A stretch of DNA of 64,000 bases. Source: Novosphingobium jiangmenense. GTDB taxonomy: Bacteria > Pseudomonadota > Alphaproteobacteria > Sphingomonadales > Sphingomonadaceae. Location of the stretch: NCBI RefSeq assembly GCF_015694345.1, contig NZ_JADQDC010000010.1:1-64000 (forward strand), in the 5' to 3' direction. Of the stretch, positions 16,167 to 24,682 are shown piece by piece (position 1 is the first letter of the stretch; the number at the start of each line of letters is the position of its first letter). Made by a program: the position numbers and the translations under genes. The notes under the pieces are model-generated. The model had not been told where the DNA came from. It worked only from the letters and a program-made list of their open reading frames with translations, and did no database searches.

Positions 16167-17013
16167 CGCAAATACAACTTCGCGGATTGGCATTGTGACT
16201 ATCAATTATAACAATGCCCGCCTCACCCAAAAACTTCTCGAATCTGTTTCTCGCGCCGTCGGTGCCGACGATGTCACTGTTGTTGTAGTTGATAACGCGT
16301 CCAACGAGAACGACCGCGCCGATTTAATGGAAGTTGAGACAAGTTTTCCTCGCGCAATGTTCATCTATGAGGATGTTAATCACGGATACTTCAAGGGGAT
16401 CAACGTCGGCTTAGCGGCCTTGAGGCATACTGCGGAAGCACCGGGCACTGTTATCGTGTGCAACAATGACATAGAGTTTTCGGACGATTTTTTCATAACT
16501 TTGAAGGCCTCAGGAAGATTACTCGAGGATCACGCGGTAATTTCACCACGCATTGTCACGCCGTCCGGTCGCGAGCAAAATCCCCACGTCATTCAGCCTA
16601 TTTCCCGAGCACGCGTAATTGTCTGGCAGATCTACTACTCCAACTACACCCTTGCCCGCATAATATTCTGGCTCGCTCGTCATAGTGCACCAATCACAGC
16701 AAGGCGTGACTATCGCCAATACAAGGTCGCCCAGAAAATCGAGCAAGGTTATGGAGCCTGCTACATTCTGACAAGTGATTTTTTTGCGCATTACAAGGAT
16801 CTTTGGGCTCCGACTTTTCTGATGGGCGAAGAATACTTTCTTTCTTGTCAGCTGAAGGCGGTCGGTAAATCAGTGTATTACGAACCGAGCCTGCGCGTCG
16901 TCCATCAGGACCATGCGACGATGGGCATGCTACCGAACAAGAAGGTCTGGGACATCTCGCGTCGATCTTTCCAGGTCTACCTTTCGTATCGCCAGAAGTA
17001 CGGCCGACCGTGA
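16156..17013 (+). CDS. Family 2 glycosyltransferase
   Basis: This 285-aa GT2 enzyme has the nucleotide-binding start IGIVTINYNNARLTQKLL, then VVVVDNASNEND, and the DXD-equivalent VIVCNNDIEFSDDFF near residue 100. MGEEYFLSCQLKAVGK is the catalytic-base region. It resembles WbbL/rhamnosyltransferase-like enzymes of O-antigen loci. It begins inside the end of the preceding gene and its stop overlaps the amidotransferase start, so it is part of one tightly coupled operon. Donor and acceptor are not predictable. Confidence 0.82.
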   Translation: MTNNANTTSRIGIVTINYNNARLTQKLLESVSRAVGADDVTVVVVDNASNENDRADLMEVETSFPRAMFIYEDVNHGYFKGINVGLAALRHTAEAPGTVIVCNNDIEFSDDFFITLKASGRLLEDHAVISPRIVTPSGREQNPHVIQPISRARVIVWQIYYSNYTLARIIFWLARHSAPITARRDYRQYKVAQKIEQGYGACYILTSDFFAHYKDLWAPTFLMGEEYFLSCQLKAVGKSVYYEPSLRVVHQDHATMGMLPNKKVWDISRRSFQVYLSYRQKYGRP

Positions 17014-18185
17014 TGTGTGCTATGACTACTACTGCCGTTCGAGGAAGCGGTCGCAGCTATCAAGTGTGTCGCCGCTGCGTAATGGACACGAGTGACACCC
17101 ATATCTCGTTCGATGAGACTGGTCTGTGCGAATACTGCCAGCATTTCGACACGACCATCGCGCCTAACTGGCAGCACGGTGGTGATCCCGCGCGCCAGCT
17201 GCCCGAGCTTGTAAGAAAGATAAAAAAGGTCGGCCAAAGAGCCCGTTACGATTGCGTGATAGGGGTCAGCGGCGGTTTGGACAGCTCCTATGCAGCATAT
17301 GTAGCCGTAAAAAAACTCGGCCTCAGACCCCTCCTGTACCATGTGGACGCCGGCTGGAACACCGCCCATGCCGTGAGGAATATTGCTTCACTTGTCGACG
17401 GCCTCGGCCTGGATCTGGTTACTGATGTCATCAACTGGTCCGAAATGCAGGATCTGCAGCTCGCTTTTTTCAAGGCTCAAGTACCTGATCTTGACATGCC
17501 GCAAGACGTTGCCTTCTTCTCCTCACTCTACAGGTATGCCCGGCGCAACGATATAAACTTTGTGGTTACGGGGACGAATTTCTTGACGGAGTGCTGCCGC
17601 GAACCCGAAGAGTGGGGCGCATACCCAGGCATTGATCGGGGACTGGTGCGGGACATCCATCGAAAGTTTGGCCATCGCAAGCTAAGAACGTTTCCGATCG
17701 CCGATGTATTAGAATACAGGATTCTGTACCACTACATCTATCGTATACGTCGCGTCGATATCCTCAATTTCATTCCATACTCCAAGTTGCAGGCGGAGCA
17801 AGAACTGGCAGAAAATCTGGGTTGGCAACCGTTTTTACACAAGCATCACGAATCTCGCTTTACGAGGTTCTTCGAGGATTACTGGCTTCGCGAGAAGTTC
17901 GGTTATGACAAGCGCAAGGCGCATTTCTCCAGTCTGATAATGACCGGTGAGATGACAAGGGAGGACGCAGTGAAACGCCTCGAATCCCCTGAATTGGACG
18001 AACAGACTATGGCTGGTGAGTTCTCTTTTATCGCCGCTAAACTTGGAATTGCAGAGAACGACCTTAGGCAGCTTTTTTCGGGACCAAACGGAACGGTCAG
18101 AAGCTTCCGTAACAAGCACATGTTGATCTCGGCAGGATGGAATTTGCTCAGGCGAGTGGGCCTTGAGAGGAGGCTGCTCAGATGA
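17010..18185 (+). CDS. LfnA/WbuX/WbpG-type N-acetyl sugar amidotransferase
   Basis: This 391-aa PP-loop ATPase has SGGLDSS at residues 87-93 and two CxxC pairs (C20/C23 and C40/C43) that probably bind zinc. WbpG/LfnA-family enzymes use ammonia from HisH/HisF-like partners to turn an N-acetyl group into an acetamidino group on a nucleotide sugar. The GTG at 17010 overlaps the GT2 stop; ATGs at 17013 and 17022 are alternatives. It is followed directly by hisH-like, hisF-like and fnlABC genes, the order of loci making L-FucNAm. I therefore assign it to that branch rather than to the ManNAc3NAmA branch. Confidence 0.88.
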   Translation: MMCAMTTTAVRGSGRSYQVCRRCVMDTSDTHISFDETGLCEYCQHFDTTIAPNWQHGGDPARQLPELVRKIKKVGQRARYDCVIGVSGGLDSSYAAYVAVKKLGLRPLLYHVDAGWNTAHAVRNIASLVDGLGLDLVTDVINWSEMQDLQLAFFKAQVPDLDMPQDVAFFSSLYRYARRNDINFVVTGTNFLTECCREPEEWGAYPGIDRGLVRDIHRKFGHRKLRTFPIADVLEYRILYHYIYRIRRVDILNFIPYSKLQAEQELAENLGWQPFLHKHHESRFTRFFEDYWLREKFGYDKRKAHFSSLIMTGEMTREDAVKRLESPELDEQTMAGEFSFIAAKLGIAENDLRQLFSGPNGTVRSFRNKHMLISAGWNLLRRVGLERRLLR

Positions 18186-18796
18186 TCCGTGTGCTCGATT
18201 ATGGAGTTGGCAACGTTAAGGCTCTTCTGAACGTGTTGCATTCCAGGGGTGTCCAGGCCGAAAGGGCCACTTGCCCCGAGGAGCTTCGCGATGCTGCGGG
18301 TCTCGTGCTGCCAGGGGTCGGCGCTTTTGATCATGCAATGCAACGTCTCAACGCCAGTGGCCTTCGCTCAGAGCTTGAGAGACTGGTGCTTGAGGAGAAG
18401 CGTCCACTGCTTGGGATTTGCATTGGCATGCACATGCTGTCTCAAGGCAGCGACGAGGGCATTGAACCTGGACTTGGATGGCTGGAAGGCCGTGCGAGGC
18501 GTCTTGACAGTGGCGACGCTGCGTTACGGCTGCCGCACATGGGCTGGAACGAGTTGCAGGTCATGCAACTCGACCCTTTGATAGGCGCCAAAAATCGGCA
18601 ACGCTTCTATTTCCTGCATTCCTTTCACCTTGATGGAATTGCGCGGAACGAGATCGTAGCGAAGACTTCCTATGGCATCGAGTTTCCCAGCATGGTGCGC
18701 AAAGGAACGATCTGGGGGGTACAGTTTCACCCCGAGAAGAGCCATCGCTCCGGCGAAGGCCTGCTTCTGTCATTTGCGCGAGAAGCAGGATGCTGA
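18182..18796 (+). CDS. HisH-like glutaminase subunit for sugar amidination (WbuY)
   Basis: This 204-aa class I glutamine amidotransferase has catalytic Cys80 in LLGICIGMHML and the His183/Glu185 pair in GVQFHPEKS, with the oxyanion strand PGVGAFDHA. It should release ammonia from glutamine and pass it through the HisF-like barrel. The gene lies between the amidotransferase and the HisF-like gene, overlapping both by a few bases, and no other his gene is near. It is therefore almost certainly the polysaccharide paralogue and not histidine biosynthesis. Confidence 0.88.
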   Translation: MIRVLDYGVGNVKALLNVLHSRGVQAERATCPEELRDAAGLVLPGVGAFDHAMQRLNASGLRSELERLVLEEKRPLLGICIGMHMLSQGSDEGIEPGLGWLEGRARRLDSGDAALRLPHMGWNELQVMQLDPLIGAKNRQRFYFLHSFHLDGIARNEIVAKTSYGIEFPSMVRKGTIWGVQFHPEKSHRSGEGLLLSFAREAGC

Positions 18797-19575
18797 GGCC
18801 GCGGATCATCCCAACCCTGCTGATGGCCAACGGCGAACTCTTCAAGACGAGGAAATTCAGCAATCGGCGTTATCTGGGTGATCCCCTGAACACAGTTCGG
18901 ATCTTTAATGACCTCGAAGCCGACGAAATCGTTATCTTGGACATTGATGCTACCCGCAGGGGTACCAGACCAGATTTGGCCCTCATCTCACGACTTGCGG
19001 CCCAGTGCCGGATGCCCGTGTGTTACGGAGGGGGCATCACCGAACTGGATGATGCACGCAAGCTCATCGAGAATGGCGTCGAAAAGGTTGCAATCGGTGC
19101 TGCGGCACTGTCCGATCATTTGCTGGTGAGCAGGATTTCCGAGCGCTTCGGCGCCCAGAGCGTCTGCGTGATCATCGACGTCGGCGTAGCGCGCGACGGT
19201 GGGTACGAGATTCTAGCCGAGCAAGGCACGCGATTTACCGGACGAAATCCGTTGACGATGGCGCGGGTGATGGAAAAGCGGGGCGCTGGAGAAATCCTCT
19301 TCAATTTCGTTCACAGGGACGGATTATGTGAAGGGTACGACTTGGCCTTTGCCACACAGGCGTCTGATGTTCTTCATTGTCCCTTGACAATGCTTGGTGG
19401 TGCTGGTTCTATCTCCGACATTGAGAATCTGTTCCGCATAAGCAGTACTATAGGTGCTGCTGCGGGCAGCCTGTTCGTGTACAAGGGTGCCTTGAGCGCG
19501 GTTCTAATCAACTATCCTACGCAGGATATACGCGATGCGCTCGCTCATCGTGTTATGGCGGAGCCTGAGAATTGA
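18790..19575 (+). CDS. HisF-like subunit for sugar amidination (WbuZ)
   Basis: This 261-aa TIM-barrel protein of the HisF family has phosphate-binding blocks such as CYGGGITELDDA and MLGGAGSISD. Genuine HisF has a catalytic Asp in the first strand (IPCLDV). Here the segment reads RIIPTLLMANG, so that Asp is missing, while the later Asp in VIIDVG is kept. This agrees with a role as an ammonia channel for the sugar amidotransferase rather than as the imidazole-glycerol-phosphate cyclase. The gene overlaps the HisH-like gene by 7 bp and the next gene by 4 bp. Confidence 0.88.
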   Translation: MLRPRIIPTLLMANGELFKTRKFSNRRYLGDPLNTVRIFNDLEADEIVILDIDATRRGTRPDLALISRLAAQCRMPVCYGGGITELDDARKLIENGVEKVAIGAAALSDHLLVSRISERFGAQSVCVIIDVGVARDGGYEILAEQGTRFTGRNPLTMARVMEKRGAGEILFNFVHRDGLCEGYDLAFATQASDVLHCPLTMLGGAGSISDIENLFRISSTIGAAAGSLFVYKGALSAVLINYPTQDIRDALAHRVMAEPEN

Positions 19576-20639
19576 AGAATACGGTTCATCTGCTCGAACG
19601 CGTGGCCATGTTCGAGAATGCGACATTGCTGATAACCGGCGGAACAGGCTCGTTCGGCAGCACACTCCTTGCTCATCTTGCCGAATGGCCCTTTCGCGAA
19701 ATACGCATCTTCAGCAGAGACGAGAAGAAGCAGGACGACATGCGCCGCCTGCATATGAACAGCAGGCTGAAATTCTACATAGGCGATGTTCGTGATCCAC
19801 GAAGCATTGCCTCAGCGATGGCTGGAGTGGATTATGTTTTTCACGCCGCAGCGTTGAAACAGGTCCCATCTTGTGAATTTTATCCGCTTGAAGCCGTCAA
19901 GACGAATGTTCTGGGAACGGAAAACGTCCTCGAGGCAGCGGAAAAGTACAAAGTCAGGCGCGTTGTTTGCCTGAGCACGGACAAGGCGGTCTACCCGATC
20001 AACGCAATGGGCATTAGCAAGGCGCTGATGGAGAAAGTTGCGGTCGCAAAGGCGCGCAGCATGGCGGATGACGGACCGGTCATTTGCGCCACGCGGTATG
20101 GTAATGTGATGGCTTCACGTGGTTCGGTGATACCGCACTTCATCCGGCAAGTCAGTTCAGGGGTTCCGCTGACGATTACGGATCCGGCAATGACCCGCTT
20201 CATGATGTCGCTGGATGACGCGGTTGAGCTCGTGCTCTACGCGTTCGAGCACGGCCATAGTGGCGATCTTTACGTCCAGAAGGCTCCGGCTGCGACCGTT
20301 GGAGATGTCGCACATGCGGTCCTTGAGCTAATGGGCCGGCCAGATCATCCTATCGAAATCATTGGAACACGGCACGGCGAGAAGCTGTTCGAAACACTGC
20401 TCAGCCGCGAGGAGTTCGTTTCGGCGCATGACCAGGGTGGCTACTATCGCGTCCCACCCGATACACGCGACCTGAACTACGAGAAGTTTGTGGATCGGGG
20501 AGAAGTCGCGATAAGCGGAAGTGGCGATTACACCTCGCACAACACGCAAAGGCTGACGCGCAGCGAGGTTGTGCAACTCCTATGGGGACTGCCCAGCGTC
20601 CGCAGGCTTTTGAACGGCTCGGAAATGGAGACGGCGTGA
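19572..20639 (+). CDS. FnlA/WbjB-type UDP-GlcNAc 5-inverting 4,6-dehydratase
   Basis: This 355-aa extended SDR makes UDP-2-acetamido-2,6-dideoxy-L-arabino-4-hexulose, the first step to UDP-L-FucNAc. It has LLITGGTGSFGS near the N-terminus and STDKAVYPINAMGISK with Met in the SDR tyrosine position, as in soluble WbjB/CapE. TTG at 19572 has a GGCGGAG-like ribosome-binding site and overlaps the previous stop; the ATG at 19608 (MFENATLLI) matches the family start better. It is followed by the reductase and 2-epimerase of the same pathway. Confidence 0.9.
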   Translation: MKNTVHLLERVAMFENATLLITGGTGSFGSTLLAHLAEWPFREIRIFSRDEKKQDDMRRLHMNSRLKFYIGDVRDPRSIASAMAGVDYVFHAAALKQVPSCEFYPLEAVKTNVLGTENVLEAAEKYKVRRVVCLSTDKAVYPINAMGISKALMEKVAVAKARSMADDGPVICATRYGNVMASRGSVIPHFIRQVSSGVPLTITDPAMTRFMMSLDDAVELVLYAFEHGHSGDLYVQKAPAATVGDVAHAVLELMGRPDHPIEIIGTRHGEKLFETLLSREEFVSAHDQGGYYRVPPDTRDLNYEKFVDRGEVAISGSGDYTSHNTQRLTRSEVVQLLWGLPSVRRLLNGSEMETA

Positions 20640-20640
20640 G

Positions 20641-21753
20641 ATGCAGGTTCTGGTGACGGGATCTGATGGATTCATCGGCAAGAACCTGCTCGTGCATCTC
20701 GCCGAGCGCGGCATAAAGAATGTTCTGAAATTCGGACGGCAACACAATGTGGATGATCTTGTTCAGTTGGCGCGCCAAGCTGACGTGATCGTTCATTTGG
20801 CCGGCGCCAATCGGATTGAGCACGGCCAAGATTTCCAACGGGACACGGTGAACCTGACCCGGGCGCTTTGCGACGCACTTGCGACGCGAGTTTCACCAGT
20901 TGCGGTCTACTTTGCATCATCACGACAGGTCGGCAACGGCTCCGACTATGCGGCGAGCAAGCAGGAGGCCGAGAGGATGCTTCTTTCGGTGGCACGCCAC
21001 GCGAAGGTCACTCTGCACATAGAGCGGCTCCCGAACGTGTTCGGCAAGTGGTGCAAACCAAACTACAACTCAGTCGTGGCGACATTCTGCCATAACCTCG
21101 CTCGCGAGCTGCCTGTCGATTGCCATGATGCTTCTGCCGCTGTCGATCTAGCATACATTGACGACGTGTGCGCTGGGATTTCCTGCTTCATCGACCAGGC
21201 CTCCGGTGGAAGGGAAACCGCCATCGGCGAACTTCCCTGTTATCGAATGTCTGTAGGGGAATTGGCGAATGTCCTTACGGCGTTCAGAGACGGCCGAGAC
21301 CGCATGACTACAGAAAATGTGGGAGTATCACCCTATAGAGAGCTGTATGCAACTTTCCTAAGCTATCTGCCACATGATGATTTCGTCAGAACTCTGCCCC
21401 TGCACGAAGACAAAAGGGGTGTTTTTGTAGAAATGCTCAAGACTCCGTCTGCAGGTCAGTTTTCCTATTTTACCGCCGGTCCTGGAGTCACGCGGGGCGG
21501 ACATTATCACCATACCAAGAGCGAGAAGTTTCTTGTTTTGCAAGGACAAGCCCGTTTCAGGTTTCGAAACATCGTTACCGGAGAGCAGCTGGATTTCACG
21601 ACTTACGGAGACTCGCCTGCAGTAGTGGACACAATTCCCGGTTGGTCGCACGACATTACCAATATCGGCGATTCGCAATTGCTTGTCATGCTCTGGGCGA
21701 GCGAAGTGTTCGACAGGGATCGGCCAGATACTGTTCCGGCAAAAATTGCATGA
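20641..21753 (+). CDS. FnlB/WbjC/CapF-type bifunctional epimerase/reductase
   Basis: This 370-aa protein has an N-terminal SDR domain (VTGSDGFIGKNLL; SSRQVGNGSDYAASKQEAE with the YxxxK pair) and a C-terminal cupin domain from about residue 255. The cupin contains GPGVTRGGHYHHTKSEKFLV, the metal-binding histidines of CapF-like proteins. The cupin part performs C3 epimerisation and the SDR part C4 reduction, giving UDP-2-acetamido-2,6-dideoxy-L-talose (family knowledge). The stop overlaps the start of the 2-epimerase gene (ATGA). Confidence 0.9.
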   Translation: MQVLVTGSDGFIGKNLLVHLAERGIKNVLKFGRQHNVDDLVQLARQADVIVHLAGANRIEHGQDFQRDTVNLTRALCDALATRVSPVAVYFASSRQVGNGSDYAASKQEAERMLLSVARHAKVTLHIERLPNVFGKWCKPNYNSVVATFCHNLARELPVDCHDASAAVDLAYIDDVCAGISCFIDQASGGRETAIGELPCYRMSVGELANVLTAFRDGRDRMTTENVGVSPYRELYATFLSYLPHDDFVRTLPLHEDKRGVFVEMLKTPSAGQFSYFTAGPGVTRGGHYHHTKSEKFLVLQGQARFRFRNIVTGEQLDFTTYGDSPAVVDTIPGWSHDITNIGDSQLLVMLWASEVFDRDRPDTVPAKIA

Positions 21754-22880
21754 GAAAGCTTCGCGTCATGACGGTTGTGGGAACACGACCGGAAATCATC
21801 CGCCTATCGCGGGTGATCCCCGCGTTGGATGCTGCAACGGATCATATCTTGGTCCACACTGGCCAGAACTACGACTTCGAGCTGAATGATGTGTTCTTTT
21901 CTGATCTGGGCATTCGGCGACCGGACCATTTCCTTGGTTGCGGCGGCGGAAGCGCCGCAGAAGCCGTTGGAAAGATTATCTCGTCGGTCGATATGGTGCT
22001 GGCGAATGAGCGACCCGATGCCTTGCTGGTGCTCGGAGATACAAACAGTTGCCTTTCGGTCCTGGCTGCGAAGCGTCGACATATTCCGATATTCCATATG
22101 GAGGCGGGAAATCGATGCTTCGATGAGCGCGTTCCCGAGGAAATGAACCGGCGCATTGTGGATCACGTCGCTGATCTCAATCTGCCTTACACCGCCATCG
22201 CCCGTGAATACCTGCTTGCTGAGGGCAGGCCGGCAGATCGCATTGTGGTTACGGGAAGTCCTATGCGCGAAGTGCTTGAACACAATCGCCAAGCGGCGGA
22301 GCAGTCCGACATTCTCGATCGGCTCGGTCTGTCATCCGGCCAGTACTTTGTTGTCAGCGCGCATCGCGAGGAGAACATCGAGCCGGTTGCTTCATTTAAT
22401 CGCCTTACCACCCTGCTGGACGCGCTGGCTGACAGGTTCGGGCTCCCGGTAATCGTGTCGACGCATCCGCGGACCCGCAACAGGATAAATGCCACGGGAC
22501 ACGTGTTTCATGAAGGCGTGAGGTTGCTGAAGCCCTTGGGATTTCACGATTATATCTATCTACAGATGCATTCGCGAGCCGTACTCTCGGACAGCGGGAC
22601 GATCAGCGAGGAATCTTCCATCCTGGGTTTCCCGGCGATCAACATTCGCGAGGCACATGAGCGCCCCGAGGCGATGGAACATGGCGTTGTCATGATGACC
22701 GGTATAAACGTGGCTAGGGTCATGCAGGCCCTAACAGTGCTGGAACTCGCCGACAGCCGCAATCTACGGCCGGCGCCTGTTCCGGACTATGCGCCAAGGA
22801 CGGTTTCCGAGGTTGTTGTAAAGGTAATCATTAGTTATACCGACTACATCAGACGCAAGGTCTGGCAGGAAGGCACTTGA
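21750..22880 (+). CDS. FnlC/WbjD/CapG-type UDP-N-acetyl-L-talosamine 2-epimerase
   Basis: This 376-aa protein is in the WecB-like non-hydrolysing 2-epimerase family. Family blocks are MTVVGTRPEIIRLSRVI, HTGQNYDFELNDVFF, HMEAGNRCFDERVPEEMNRRIVDH and DSGTISEESSILGFPAINIR. It performs the last step to UDP-L-FucNAc. I chose the ATG at 21750 because it overlaps the TGA of the preceding gene and gives the standard N-terminus. With the two upstream enzymes it completes the UDP-L-FucNAc pathway. Confidence 0.92.
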   Translation: MRKLRVMTVVGTRPEIIRLSRVIPALDAATDHILVHTGQNYDFELNDVFFSDLGIRRPDHFLGCGGGSAAEAVGKIISSVDMVLANERPDALLVLGDTNSCLSVLAAKRRHIPIFHMEAGNRCFDERVPEEMNRRIVDHVADLNLPYTAIAREYLLAEGRPADRIVVTGSPMREVLEHNRQAAEQSDILDRLGLSSGQYFVVSAHREENIEPVASFNRLTTLLDALADRFGLPVIVSTHPRTRNRINATGHVFHEGVRLLKPLGFHDYIYLQMHSRAVLSDSGTISEESSILGFPAINIREAHERPEAMEHGVVMMTGINVARVMQALTVLELADSRNLRPAPVPDYAPRTVSEVVVKVIISYTDYIRRKVWQEGT

Positions 22881-24103
22881 AGTTGCGCATTCTTGTCATG
22901 ACCCAATGGTTCGACCCCGAGCCGACACTCAAAGGTGCAGCCTTTGCCCAAGCCCTCCAAGGACTGGGGCACAAGGTCCACGTGATAACTGGTTTTCCCA
23001 ATTATCCAGGCGGAAAGATTTATGACGGATTTCGGATCCGCCTCCTGCAACGTGAGACCTGCGGAGATGTCGTGGTCTGGAGAGTTCCCCTTTTCCCCAG
23101 CCATGATTCTAGCAAAATAGGACGGATCGCGAATTACCTGAGCTTCATGTTTGCTGCAGTCATTGCGGGACTTCTTGCACCGCGACCAGACGCCATATAT
23201 GCATATCATCCGCCATTGACTGTCGGCATTGCGGCCGCGTTCGTCGGGTGGCTTCGTCGTGCCCCTGTATGCTATGACATACAGGACCTGTGGCCTGACA
23301 CGCTTCATGCGACTGGAATGATCCGGAGCGACCGGCTTATCGGTCTCGTTGGCTGGGTGTCGCTCTGGACATACCGGAGGATGACCCGCATCGCAGTCTT
23401 GTCGCGTGGCTTCCGGCGGACGCTACATGCCCGAGGCATACCAGCTCATCGCCTCGAACTCATACCCAACTGGGCACCAGCAGAACTCGATTGCCTTGCC
23501 CCCACGCCGCCCCAACCCCATGATGGCCCCGTGAAGGTCGTTTTTGCAGGTAACATGGGCCGCGCCCAAGGACTGAGGTCTGTCCTGGACGCAGTGAAGG
23601 TCGCGAACCTCGAAAAGCCCATCGTCGAGCTTTTGCTTGTCGGTGGAGGGATCGAGTGCGAGGGACTCAAGGACTATGTAGCAGCCAACGCGATTGCAAA
23701 CATTAAGTTTCACCCCCAGGTTCCTTCAGCGAGCATTCCGTCCTTTCTCGCAGAAGCTGACGTCCTCCTTGTGCATTTGCTTCCTGACGAACTTTTCGAA
23801 ATTACCATTCCATCGAAAACGCAGGCTTATCTAGCTGCCGGTCGTCCCATTGTCATGGGCGTGTCCGGAGACGCTGCGGATATTGTTATGGAAGCAGGCG
23901 CAGGAGTTTTAGCAACACCTGGAAATGTAGCCTCGATTGCCCAGGCTCTACGGGAGCTTGCGACTGCATCGCCGGAGGAACGTTCAGACATGGGTCGTCG
24001 GGGGCGCAGGTATTACGACCGGGAGCTGTCCTTCAGGCGCGGAGTCATGCACTTCCACGCGATACTAATGGAAATGACCGAACGAAGCCAAAGGCGACGC
24101 TGA
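22877..24103 (+). CDS. WbuB-like family 4 glycosyltransferase
   Basis: This 408-aa GT-B glycosyltransferase resembles WbuB, which adds L-FucNAc/L-FucNAm. It has VMTQWFDPEPTLKGAAFAQAL, VITGFPNYPGGKIYDGFR and ICYDIQDLWPD-like blocks in the N-terminal half. The donor domain has KVVFAGNMGRAQGL and the EX7E-type region SFLAEADVLLVHLLPDELFE. It starts at a TTG overlapping the stop of the 2-epimerase gene (TTGA), so it is coupled to it. The position right after fnlC is the wbuB position in L-FucNAm loci. Confidence 0.85.
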   Translation: MKLRILVMTQWFDPEPTLKGAAFAQALQGLGHKVHVITGFPNYPGGKIYDGFRIRLLQRETCGDVVVWRVPLFPSHDSSKIGRIANYLSFMFAAVIAGLLAPRPDAIYAYHPPLTVGIAAAFVGWLRRAPVCYDIQDLWPDTLHATGMIRSDRLIGLVGWVSLWTYRRMTRIAVLSRGFRRTLHARGIPAHRLELIPNWAPAELDCLAPTPPQPHDGPVKVVFAGNMGRAQGLRSVLDAVKVANLEKPIVELLLVGGGIECEGLKDYVAANAIANIKFHPQVPSASIPSFLAEADVLLVHLLPDELFEITIPSKTQAYLAAGRPIVMGVSGDAADIVMEAGAGVLATPGNVASIAQALRELATASPEERSDMGRRGRRYYDRELSFRRGVMHFHAILMEMTERSQRRR

Positions 24104-24256
24104 CCGAGTGAGAATTCGAGTGTTCAGCAGTATCAACGCCGCTTTGTAGCACTCCCATGCCGCTTTGGTATTTTCACTTGCTACTGGACCGCCCAAGACC
24201 TAAGGTGACTTTGCATAGAGTGCTCGAATCAGGCATAGCTTTTGGAGTGTGCTACC

Positions 24257-24643
24257 ATGAACAGAGTTGGCAAGATCGTTTGTCTGGCATCGATCGTTGC
24301 GTTGGTTGCCAGTTCGCCTCTTTCGGCAGAAGTGGTTTCTGACAATGTGCCATTGACCTTCTCGGACGCGACTGCAGTGTTCGAGTTGCCAACAGACCAG
24401 GCCAGCCTGGCTCTCATTCCTGATTTCGCGCTGGATGGCTCACCATCTGCTGCCAATCTGATGCTGGTCGGTCAATCGGCAGGGGGTGGCGGGGCCGTTG
24501 GTTCTGGCGCTGCGGGCGCTGCAGGTGCTGCTGGTGCGGGCGCTGGGGTTACTGGACTCGTTGTGGGTATTGTTGCCGCAATTGCTGTAGCAGCCGGCAT
24601 CGCGAAGGCCGCTACCGCTTCCGAAGATCCCGTCAGCGCGTAA
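24257..24643 (+). CDS. Small Gly/Ala-rich secreted or membrane protein, unknown
   Basis: This 128-aa protein starts at the ATG at 24257. The signal peptide (MNRVGKIVCLASIVALVAS, cleavage probably after SPLSA) leads to a short beta-like segment and then a Gly/Ala-only stretch (GGGGAVGSGAAGAAGAAG). The C-terminal hydrophobic helix is TGLVVGIVAAIAVAAGIAKAA. I do not recognise a family. It stands alone between the WbuB-like gene and the ligase-like gene and is separated from the upstream gene by about 150 bp, so it may have its own promoter. Confidence 0.6.
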   Translation: MNRVGKIVCLASIVALVASSPLSAEVVSDNVPLTFSDATAVFELPTDQASLALIPDFALDGSPSAANLMLVGQSAGGGGAVGSGAAGAAGAAGAGAGVTGLVVGIVAAIAVAAGIAKAATASEDPVSA

Positions 24644-24682
24644 TCGTATTGGTGCGTTGGGGCCTGTATGATTTCCTAGAGA

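Noticed and set aside
18182..19575. HisH/HisF as histidine biosynthesis genes
   Set aside because: No other his gene is near, the HisF-like protein lacks the first catalytic Asp, and the neighbours are sugar amidotransferase and fnl genes.
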